From assembly GCA_032158295.1 (NCBI GenBank), contig CM063257.1, positions 16,832,332 through 16,896,331 on the forward strand: 64,000 nt of DNA. Reading direction: 5' to 3'. Shown here piece by piece: positions 55,850 through 64,000 of the stretch (its first letter is position 1; each line of letters opens with the position of its first letter). Source of the stretch: Pycnopodia helianthoides. Its lineage: Eukaryota > Echinodermata > Asteroidea > Forcipulatida > Asteriidae. The notes under the pieces are model-generated. The model did no database searches. It worked only from the letters and a program-made list of their open reading frames with translations, and was not told the origin of the DNA. The translations under genes and the position numbers were made by a program.

Positions 55850-56550
55850 TCTCATCAAAGCGTTGTTTTCTTTGATTGGTTGACTGAATGATGTGTGTAT
55901 TAAAAAGTAGAGGATGTAAACAATTTAAAACTTTTAAAAACGATAATGGATTTTTGTACCATTTACCAACTCAACTGCGGGACGTTGAGGGTGAATATTT
56001 TGTTTTCCCCCCGCAAGCGCAAGATTTGGAGAGCACTCGACATCATTACAAATGCCGGGAGAAAAAAAATCAGAGACAGAACTGTAACACCCTCTCAAAT
56101 ATAAAAGGATTCCATTACGGTCACCAGTAGGAGAAACACGACCGTACAGTTGTAGGACAAATCACGAGGTGTCTCCACAAATCTACAAAGATGTTAAGGT
56201 GGCATTAATGCAACCTTCTTTGCCCTCGCCGACCCAATCAATTAAGTCAATCTTTCGGAGGGCCGATAGATGGCGTTTGTTATTGATTACAGATTGGTAC
56301 CTAGACGTCTAACCCACAAAATGCAAAGCGAAGTCGGGAGTTTTGAGGTTGTATCTTTATAGTGCTAAAACTATTCTTCTTGACAGCTCGCGTACTCGGC
56401 CCCATCAATTTTGCTCCCGCTCGTAAAAGCATTCGACGACGAAATAAAAACAATCCTCGCGACGCCTAAATCGGCTTGATGTAGGTCATGCCAGAAAGGA
56501 TCATTAAAGAGTCGTGTGTATTTTCGCCTGGTGTGTTGTTGCTTCGTGAC
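55850..56550. other. Unassigned stretch
   Basis: An 80-codon frame (55888-56130) has no recognised domain. CpG frequency rises toward the right. Confidence 0.4.
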
Positions 56551-57328
56551 CAGCCTAGCTACCATGGGCAGCGCGCCGTATCGACACCTCTCGTCTCGAC
56601 CCCTGCAGGGTATGTGTTGATAAACACTTTGCGCACACGTTTGTTAAAAAACGTCCGAGTGCTTTGTACCGCGCCTGTGGGACGCTTGGTACGCGCGTGT
56701 CAAAATGCAAGTGTTTGAACGGTCACCCTTAACTGCGTACAGTGAGACATATCACAAGATCAAAGAAGAATAAAAGGGGACCAGTTGCTCCTTGACTCTA
56801 GGCCTTTTTTGCGGGTTACCATACTTGAGCGTGCGCGAAGAGTGGATCGGCCACAGGCCTAATTAAAATGTGTTGTATATGAGCACATTTTAATGAACCA
56901 ATTCCAGGGGTTATGAGCGAGCAAGGCATGCGGAAGAAAATGGCGCGGCGTGGTCGATCACCCCTGGGGACGAGGTTGCAGCCTCGCTACCGTGGGCAGC
57001 GCGCCGTATCGATACCTCTCGTCACTAACCCCTGCAGGGGATGTGCTGATAAACACTTTGCGCACATGCTTATTCAAAACTTCCGAGTGCTTTGTATCGT
57101 GCCTGTGGGACGCTTAGAACGCGCGTGTCAAAATGCACGTATTTCAATGAATCGTGTTTTCACACGGTCACCCTTAACTGCATACAGTCTAGACATGTCA
57201 CAATATCGAAGAAGAATGATAGGGGACCAGTTGCTCTTTGATTGGATGCCGGTTTGCGGGTTACCATACTTGATGGCGCGGTTTGAGAGGATCGACCACA
57301 GGCACGTTTTAATTAACCAATACCAGGG
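56551..57328 (+). repeat. CpG-rich tandem duplication, 428-bp offset (family J)
   Basis: J1 (56551-56909) and J2 (56979-57328) share CATGGGCAGCGCGCCGTATC/CGTGGGCAGCGCGCCGTATC, GATAAACACTTTGCGCACA, CCTGTGGGACGCTT and CACCCTTAACTGC at roughly 80% identity. The spacer (ATGGCGCGGCGTGGTCGATC) is related to 59700-59740. In both units one plus frame encodes similar peptide (GQRAV, PLV, then VLC, PVGRL and RACQNA), and in J2 it spans 142 codons (56913-57341). I do not recognise it. Confidence 0.8.
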
Positions 57329-57601
57329 CCCAATTTCATAGAGCTGCTTAACGGCCCATTCTGTGCTTACGTACGAGGTTTCTATTTCATAGCGCTGCTA
57401 GCCGTAAGCACACAAAAAGGTATGCTAACCTTCCAGTGCTTACTGCCCGAAATAGAATGACGTAACAATGCAATTACATAGTGAACACGCAATATGACTG
57501 CCTTATTTTCTTGCTAACCTGTGAAATACGCTTATGCTTAAGCAAATTTGTCTGCTACAGTTAGCACAAAAATTTGCTTACCGTTAAGCAGCGCTGGGCC
57601 C
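57326..57601. mobile_element. GGGCCC-ended MITE family Q, copy Q1
   Basis: Left end GGGCCCAATTTCATAGAGCT, right end AAGCAGCGCTGGGCCC; internal repeats of GCTTA/TAAGC. 276 bp. It abuts J2 on the left. Confidence 0.82.
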
Positions 57602-57757
57602 CAGGACCTAATTTCCTACAGCATTGAGCAGGACACCAGTCATAAATTGAACATGTGACATGGTAGTTCGGCTGGTAACCTTGTTCCAGTAAGCATAATT
57701 TCGTCGTGCTTAAGCTACTTTTTGTGCTGAAGCAGCTCTCTGTGCAATTTGGCCCGG
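57598..57757. mobile_element. MITE family Q, partial copy Q2
   Basis: GACCTAATTTCCTACAGC, GACACCAGTCATAAATTGAA and CAGCTCTCTGTGCAATTTGG follow Q3 order; the left end runs into the right end of Q1. Confidence 0.75.
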
Positions 57758-57948
57758 GGCTGCGTTCCACTTCGGCAAACCGTGGCGGAATAGGCAAACA
57801 GGTCGCCACCGTTCGCGCAAACATCCTGATGTCAACGTGGCTGCGCTCTGCTATGAATATGGCGACACCCTAATGGCTTGCAGCAAAGCAAATATCAGAC
57901 AAACTGTGTGATACTAGTAGTACTGCTGGTCCAGTATCACCCATGATA

Positions 57949-58220
57949 TTAAAGGTACACGTTGCCTTGGATCGGTCGAGTTGGTCGAGTGGTGTTGATG
58001 AGAGCCACAATTATGTCATTATCATTAGCGTTAACATTTAGCAAGGCAACTGTAAAAGGGGGAAATTAAAAATGATTGTCATTGACTAGACCGATATAGT
58101 TCATTTTGATGGATAGTTTTATTTCTCCAAATAAAACACAAGCTGGTAAGCGATTTCTCCTACTGCGTGTAACAGTGTACCGCTTTGGGCGGGTGGGCGG
58201 TTCAGTGGCTAATGGGTTAA
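57949..58220 (+). mobile_element. Lone family-F 5' end joined to the 3' part of element G (G3)
   Basis: 57949-57986 is the F terminus (TTAAAGGTACACGTTGCCTT, GGATCGGTCGAGTTGG). From about 57987, GTGGTGTTGATGAGAGCCAC onward is G1 26192-26421, over 95% identical, ending GGGTTAA. That TTAA (58217-58220) is also the left TTAA of F2. Confidence 0.88.
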
Positions 58221-58596
58221 AGGTACACGTTGCCTTGGATCGGTCGAGTTGGTCTATAAAATTGTTTGTTATAAATTGCATATGGTTAGAAAGATGTTTT
58301 AAAAGTAGAATACACTGATCCACACAAATATGCCTCAAAATTGCGTGGTTTACCTTGAACTTTGCGAACTAGCACGGTCGGCCATTTTGTGGAGTCAAAA
58401 ATTTGACTCCATAAAATGGCCGACTGTGTTAGTTCACGACGTAAAAGGAAAACCACGCAATTTCGAGTCATGTTTGTGTGGATCATTGTATTCTACTTTT
58501 AAAACATCTTTCTAACCATATGCAATTTATAACAAACGGTTTACAAACGCTTTTTATAGACCAACTCGGCCGATTCAAGGCAATGTGTACCTTTAA
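58217..58596. mobile_element. TTAA MITE family F, copy F2 (full-length palindrome)
   Basis: Same palindromic structure as F1 with centre GGAGTCAAAAATTTGACTCC near 58394-58413. Frames within both arms (58286-58515) are the same sequence read from each strand. Confidence 0.94.
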
Positions 58597-58755
58597 GTTT
58601 ATTAGAGACCTTGCCCCAAAAAAGTTTGATCGCTGCATAATCAGCCACTAAAAACACATATTTAAATTATTTGTGAAAAGAATATAATATCCTCTGCTTA
58701 CGTTTACGTTATCTTGTTGTTGTCGGCCATTTTTAAATCAACCACCAGCACATCA

Positions 58756-59341
58756 GGGCCCAATGTCATAGAGCTGCTTAAGCACAAAATATTGCTTAAC
58801 AACTGTCTGCTAAGCACAAACGAGTAGGATACCAGTCAAACATTTTACGATGTGACACGGTAGTTTGGCTGGTAACCTTATTCTGGTAAACATAACTTTG
58901 TTGTGCTTGGCTACTTTTTTTAGCTTAAAGGAACATTACAGAATTGGTTTTTGCTAACAAAACAGTTGCAGGCAGTTTAAGCACTTTATGTCATCCACCA
59001 TATACATAAACTGACAAACCTGTAGAAGTTTGAGATCGATCGGCCATCTGGGTCACGAGAAAATAGTGAAAAACCGATTACACATTTTGCAGGAAATCAT
59101 ATAGATTCAACAAATGATTAAAACGCTCACTGAGCGATAAACTCCAATCGGAAAATTCGTTTATTCATTTCTCATCAAATATGGCATTTCAGACAGAAAT
59201 ATTTCAAGGGATGTTTTCTACTATCATCATCATTAGACCGTGTCAATTTTATGTGAATCTGTGATCAAAAAGTATATTTTACAAGTTTTTTTCTTACCAA
59301 TTCTGTAATGTTCCTTTAAGCAGCTCTGTGATATTGGGCCC
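58756..59341. mobile_element. MITE family Q, copy Q3, interrupted by A15
   Basis: Left part 58756-58928 (GGGCCCAATGTCATAGAGCT to TTTTTTAGCTTAA); right part resumes TTAAGCAGCTCTGTGATATT and ends GGGCCC at 59336-59341. The consensus GCTTAAGC held the target TTAA. Confidence 0.9.
58925..59319 (-). mobile_element. TTAA MITE family A, copy A15, nested in Q3
   Basis: Full length. The host reads AGC-TTAA on the left and TTAA-GCAGCTC on the right, so the four bases were duplicated on insertion. Confidence 0.96.
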
Positions 59342-59456
59342 AGAAATACGTTCGCTTATGGTTGATTTTTGCCGACGTTGGCGGCGCACAACTTGTTCCA
59401 TTCGAAATTGTTGGCAAAACGTGCGCCCCCCCCCCCCGTGGTTATGAGCGAGCAGT

Positions 59457-59697
59457 GCGTGCTGTAGACTGGTCCGCTGTCATCCGCAAGGATTAAGGAC
59501 AGGCACCGGTCTATTAATCAAAGATATGGTCACTGCTACTGGTCCCCTGTCCAACTGGTCCCCCTATATGCAAGACCGCAATGGGATGCGAGGTCAAAGG
59601 TGCGTTTGTCAGGATTCCTCCAAATGCTCGAAGCCGGTCTCTGGCGTAAAACACGAGCCACGAAGTGTGACGTCAGATGTTCGGGCTAGGCGTGCTG
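59457..59697 (+). mobile_element. Element family K with 8-bp TSD, copy K2
   Basis: 225-bp body (59465-59689) flanked by GCGTGCTG at 59457-59464 and 59690-59697. The host around it (GTTATGAGCGAGCA ... AAAAATGGCGCGGCGTGATC) is a copy of the J spacer (56910-56970), which lacks K. Confidence 0.85.
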
Positions 59698-60365
59698 GGG
59701 ACGAGGGAAAAAATGGCGCGGCGTGATCGGTCACCCCTGGGAAGGACCTCGCTTCTGGACAGCTGCCGGCAGCCACGTGACTTATCAAGATTCTCACCTC
59801 GTGGTGTGGCGCCCAGGGGTTGGCATCAATGTTTGCATTGATATTGTCGACCAGGCGGACATGTGCAGCATCAGATTTCGTCTGAGAGGATCATGTGATA
59901 CTTAAAATACTGGACATTAAAAGCTTCATTTACTTTAAAGGGATTAGTAGCAAGAGTTATCCCCCAAACAAACTTCAACAGTCGTCTTCAGATCAAACGT
60001 AATCTGCTTGTTAGTGATTTATTCTATTGTAACGAATATCAATATGACCCGGAAACGTGAATTGAAAACCCAGATGGGTCACGATGAACCGTAGCATTGA
60101 CCCTTTTCGAAACTAAGGCTTAGGCTTTAGCTCAGGCTTCGGCTAAGGCTTTAGCTCCATCCGTCCCGTACGGATAAATGTACGATTCAAAAACTACTGT
60201 GAAAGATGGAGCCGTCGAAAACACAGTGGCTTCGAAAAGGGTTTTAGTCTAGTGCTAATGTTTGTGTCAAATCTGAGTCTCGGGACTGTTGTTAAGGCAG
60301 TGTGCAATTGCTTAGTGTTGTTCTGAACAGTGATTTTACGGAACTCTGTTCTAGACTGTATTAGG
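59698..60365. other. J-like spacer then unassigned
   Basis: 59698-59745 is the J-spacer relative. Farther on, AGGCTTTAGCTCAGGCTTCG with GGCTAAGGCTTTAGCTCC (60118-60158) is a small local repeat. A B-box-like GCGGGTTCGAATCCCACC lies at 60367. Confidence 0.45.
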
Positions 60366-60576
60366 CTGCGGGTTCGAATCCCACCCAAGCAGTACGTCTG
60401 TGGGTTCGTTTCCCGCTTATCACACATCGGTGTACGGAAGACCAATCACATTGCTCTGTGTCTCACTATTAATTATTACAACTATCAAATATCTGAGTTT
60501 TCTTTTTGTTTCCTTGTCGTTGTTCTGTTACCATGTATGTATATATGTATTTGTTGAGTTTGAACAAGAAAAAATT

Positions 60577-60649
60577 GACTAGAGCGGGATGTAAACCTGC
60601 GACCCCTAGATTAAAGTGCTGTTGCTCTACCAAGTGAGCTAACGAGCCC
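60577..60649 (-). mobile_element. tRNA-derived SINE head (family S)
   Basis: The minus strand has GTTAGCTCACTTGGTAGAGC (A-box) and GCAGGTTTACATCCC (mutated B-box), with the GACTAGAGCGGG end shared with 38316-38387. Confidence 0.7.
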
Positions 60650-60777
60650 TGATGTTGGCGGTCTCCCTAATTTGTCAATATCTTCGTCGGGTGCAAGTCA
60701 ACCTGTAGCTGCCGTGTAGCCAGGGATCACACCAAAGTTAACGATACAACCTGGGAAGCGGCAGCCAAGGGATCACC

Positions 60778-61047
60778 TTAAAGGAACATTACAGAATTGG
60801 CTTTTGCTAAAAAAAAACAGTTGCTGGCAGTGTAAGCACTTTATGTAATCCACCATATACATAAACTGACAAACCTGTAGAAGTTTGAGATTGATCGGCC
60901 ATCTGGGTCACGAGAAAATAGTGAAAAACCGATTACACATTTGCATGAAATCATGTAGATTAACAAAATGAATAAAACGCTCACTGAGCGATAAACTCCA
61001 ATCGGAAAATGAGTTTATTCATTTCTCATCAAATATGGCATTTCAAA
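60778..61047 (-). mobile_element. TTAA MITE family A, copy A16, truncated
   Basis: The left TIR and palindrome CGCTCACTGAGCG are present; the match stops at GGCATTTCA, leaving out about 120 bp and the other TIR. Confidence 0.92.
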
Positions 61048-61547
61048 CGAGGCTGTGATGATCTTAACTCATTGTTGCTCCGATCTACATTTTGATGTTA
61101 CATTTAATAGCACTACCAGGATACGCATGGCTTGAAAACTCATTAATTTAATACAAACATGAGACTGCGGGAATTCCAGAGTGGCAATTTGACATTTTTC
61201 AGTCGTAACTTCTTGCCAAGGCTATTCGGGAGTATAGCTGTCTTTAAAAAAAACAAAAAAAAAAACAGAAGGAATCGATTTTTGTTTTTTTATTTGTAAA
61301 GAAGCTCCACGGACACGTGTAGATGTCCATCCATGGCATTGCAACTTGATGTGCAATTTTTCCTGTCATTTTTTTCTCTCTCTCGTAAATTTGTGACACC
61401 AAACAGGTCGGTGAAGTACGGGATGACAGTTACGTATTGAAAAATTCATTATGTGATAGGTGATGTTTTTCATTATGTGATAGGTGATGTTTTTATGATC
61501 TGTTTACCCCGAGCCAATTCTCTTGAGAATTCGTTCGGCCGGAAATA
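61048..61547. other. Unassigned; one 25-bp tandem pair
   Basis: TTCATTATGTGATAGGTGAT occurs twice in direct tandem at about 61446-61495. Confidence 0.5.
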
Positions 61548-62130
61548 TTACAGTGTGGGATTGGGTTCGAGTCCCGGTCGTGACACTTGTGTCCTTGAGC
61601 AAGTGTAATTGCTTCAAACCACCCAGGAGTAAATGTACGGATCCTCCCTAATATCCACATAATGAAAGTGATTCAGTGCACCGGACCCAAGTTCTAGTGG
61701 TAAAGTCATTGGGGTGTGGGTTTGGGTTCGAGTCCCGGTCGTGACACTTGTGTCCTTGAGCAAGTGTAATTGCTTCAAACCACCCAGGAGTAAATGTACG
61801 GATCTTCCCTAATATCCACATAGAGAAAGTGATTCAGTGCACCGGACCTAAGTTCTGGTGGTAAAGTCATCAGGGTGTGGGTTCGAGTCCCAGTCGTGAC
61901 ACTTGTGTCCTTGAGCAGGACACTCATTTATAATTGCTTCTCATCATCCAGGAGTAAATTTACGGACCCCCTCCTAATATCTACAAAGAGAAAGTGATCT
62001 AGTGCACCGGACCCAAGTGGGGCGTGTGTTCGAGTCTCGGTCGTGGCACTGGTGTCCTCGAGCAGGACCCTCAATTCATTGCTTCTCATCATCCAGGAGT
62101 AAATTTATGAATCCCCACCTAACATCCAAT
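61548..62130 (+). repeat. Tandem array of four SINE heads (family L)
   Basis: GGGTTCGAGTCCCGGTCGTG or near variants start at about 61563, 61725, 61879 and 62026, each followed by ACACTTGTGTCCTTGAGCA, CAGGAGTAAAT and GTGATTCAGTGCACCGGAC. The first two units are almost identical; the last is most diverged. The period is about 150-165 bp. No SINE body or 3' tail separates the units, so this is local tandem duplication. Confidence 0.88.
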
Positions 62131-62224
62131 TTGTTGTAAAGATAAGTAGTATAAACGCTTATAAATCTGATAACTGGTCCTGGCTGCACGGCAGTTAAAG
62201 GTTGTATGGATTTTGGCCAACGTA

Positions 62225-62356
62225 GGGCTAGATAACTCAGTTGGTAGAGCGCAGGCACGTTAATCCGGTGGTCGTTGGTTCTAATCCCGCTCTTACTCAA
62301 TTTGCTAGGTTCAACCCCAAGTTTCCCTTGTGGTTTGTTAATTGATATTTTGATCA
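62225..62356 (+). mobile_element. tRNA-derived SINE (family S), head plus tail
   Basis: A-box ACTCAGTTGGTAGAGCGC and B-box TTGGTTCTAATCCC (mutated), then TTCAACCCCAAGTTTCCCTT and GTGGTTTGTTAATTGATAT. It provides the uninterrupted form of the tail split at 8080-8252. Confidence 0.78.
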
Positions 62357-62522
62357 ATGCTATTTTGATTGAAAATCATTAAAATTCAGAAATTAACTGA
62401 AAATTCATTGTAGAAATAGGTACAGACCGAATATTGGAGTTGTGACGTCATCGAACGATTTAGGATTTTGAAAAGGGTGTAGCGTACACCGTTCATAGAT
62501 GGATTGCACATGACGTCATTGA

Positions 62523-62631
62523 CCACCATCTTTGATGAAAAACAATGGAAACGTGCACGCGTGTACGCGCTGCACACAACTCCCAGCCAATGATAGCCTT
62601 TCAAGCGTGCACGTTTCATCAAAGATGGCGG
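62523..62631. repeat. 109-bp inverted repeat
   Basis: CCACCATCTTTGATGAAA (62523-62540) pairs TTTCATCAAAGATGGCGG (62614-62631), and inside ACGTGCACGCG pairs AAGCGTGCACGT. A possible short MITE related in style to other ATGGCGG/TGACGTCA elements; only one copy seen. Confidence 0.75.
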
Positions 62632-63613
62632 CCAATGCAAGGGGGTCCATTGGTAAATGTGTGATTCTTGCCGTTCTGACACGGTTCAACTGAAAGTGCC
62701 GAAAGCCTGTGCGCAATGAGGCGAGCCGAAAGAAATCACGTCACACCATAGGCGTATCTAGCGGTTTGATCCGCCTCACCTCTCCAGGGAACAATTACCC
62801 TCCTTGACTTCTGGGACACGTAACACGAGGTGGGATGGGCCTGACTTTGGGGGTGACAATAACACAGGGAACAGCAACTGGTAAAATTACAATGTAAAGG
62901 AAATTGGAGTCTGCGTGTAACCCGTGCCGTAGGCTGCCTAGCTAAATTACCCGTCTGCAATGTGACATTTCTAATTTGTCAGCAACTAGTCAATTATGAC
63001 TATTTTCACAAAGTTCCCTGCGGATAAGGGTTAATTTGGTCGCGTACTGTAGACCTTCTGGGCATAGGTATACACTGCTAGTGTTAACAAAAAGTGATTG
63101 AACTATCGGGTTGTGTTACATTTTTTGTTTGAATGATGTCAATTGGTAAAAGATGGAATGACGTCAATTGGTAATAGATTCATATTCCTTACAAACTCAC
63201 AAAGGAACCGATATTTTTATTGGTTTTTTAAGTAAACAAAACAATTGTTAAGGTTAATGCAAAATGTGAAATGCCTACACCATTGACTGCATTTATATTA
63301 GTGGCTTTTGAACTGAGCAGTGACGTGAGTTGTTCGAGTCAGCTCAACTCTTTAGGAGTATGCAGCTGCGGCAGGCACTTTTGACTATTAGCTTCTTTAT
63401 CACAATAACAATATCTGCCGTTCTGGTTGCAGGTACCCATATTTGCAGTCGACTCTCGTTATAACAAGATCGCTGGGACTTTCCAAATTACCTCTGTATA
63501 ACAGTACCTATGTTATAAGAGGACACACAAAACAGAAACACAAAGCAGGAATGAGTTTTGCGATTTCAGAATGTACTCTTTATAAGCAGAACGTATTTAT
63601 AACAGTGCTCTCT
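62632..63613. other. Unassigned stretch
   Basis: GACGTCAATTGGTAAAAGATGGAAT-like sequence forms a short imperfect tandem at about 63130-63180. Nothing else recognised. Confidence 0.4.
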
Positions 63614-63871
63614 TTAAAGGGAGTGCGTACCTTTGGTAAATACTCCAACAAATGAATGGCCATAAAAACTGACTCGGTACGAAGCACTGCAGCTGTTGAT
63701 AGTGACTACCATTTTGAGAAACAATTCTCTTCAAATGAATGTGGTTTTAGAGAGAGGGATTCCAAATCATTTCAATACGATTTATTGTGTGTTCCAATTA
63801 CGGATTATTCTTCCTGCGTGGACATAACCGCTCCAGATTTCCAGCGTAATCTCAGACGCTACCACCTTTAA
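63614..63871 (-). mobile_element. TTAA MITE, truncated C/B chimera (C5)
   Basis: Starts TTAAAGGGAGTGCGTACCTT, has ATGGCCATAAAAACTGACTC and AGCTGTTGATAGTG as in the right part of C4, then family C internal sequence (GCGTGGACATAACCGCTCCA), ending at CGCTACCACCTTT. It covers about half of a C4-type element. Confidence 0.8.
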
Positions 63872-64000
63872 AACCCTGCAGTGATGCACTCAACACAGTG
63901 CACTGGCACATATCAAGAAAAACATAACCATTTCAAAATGGTAGATCCCAACCCCGTGATACTCCTTGATATCCTACAGTGTACCAATACACACGTTTTA

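Noticed and set aside
58286..58515. Two overlapping frames on opposite strands with similar peptides
   Set aside because: They are the same palindromic MITE (F2) read from both strands.

Overview
This 64-kb window is AT-rich, repeat-dominated, non-coding DNA from an animal nuclear genome. I found no protein-coding gene I can support. Many dispersed ~170-650 bp elements with terminal inverted repeats, tRNA-derived SINEs with pol III boxes, 5'-truncated retroelements, higher-order satellites, long microsatellites and poly-C runs rule out a prokaryote. The repeat types (TTAAAGG-ended MITEs, GGGCCC-ended MITEs, retroelement tails with hammerhead-like motifs) suggest a marine invertebrate deuterostome, most likely an echinoderm and perhaps a sea star. 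That assignment is inference from memory of repeat style, not a database result.

Layout. 1-1290 is a 74-bp satellite with a 7-unit higher-order period. 1.3-9.7 kb is scattered SINEs, a hammerhead-bearing retroelement (3247-3596), a 270-bp CT tract, TTAA MITEs, a TA tract and nested elements. 9.7-15.8 kb is mostly unassigned with a few MITEs. 15.8-17.06 kb is a second satellite (73 bp, with a 146-bp dimer block). 18.4-21.7 kb holds diverged copies of a GGGTCA-rich repeat with frame remnants. 23.1-24.06 kb repeats the 74-bp satellite in inverse orientation around a 290-bp fold-back carrying two head-to-head hammerhead-like motifs. 25.8-36 kb and 41-52.6 kb are dense in TTAA MITEs, several joined end to end. 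47.2-47.8 and 53.0-53.4 kb are minisatellites. 53.8-54.4 kb is the 3' end of a LINE with an ATCT tail. 55.4-57.8 kb carries a satellite relative, a CpG-rich tandem duplication and GGGCCC MITEs. 57.9-62.4 kb holds composite and nested MITEs, an 8-bp-TSD element and a SINE-head array. The rest is unassigned.

The main biological content is a community of non-autonomous transposons that share the TTAA target. Families A-F share TTAAAGG ends (the terminal motif of Xenopus T2 / Kolobok-type MITEs) and have a palindrome near their midpoints. They insert into one another's terminal TTAA, giving chains that share one TTAA, and form composites of a lone 5' end, a cargo and a full copy. TTAA duplication is shown directly by an empty/filled site pair (50327 versus 48206) and by a MITE nested in another (58925-59319). 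No transposase or complete reverse transcriptase is encoded here, so everything mobile depends on enzymes made elsewhere. Coordinates were counted by eye; element edges are good to a few bases where a TTAA or a direct repeat fixes them and approximate elsewhere.
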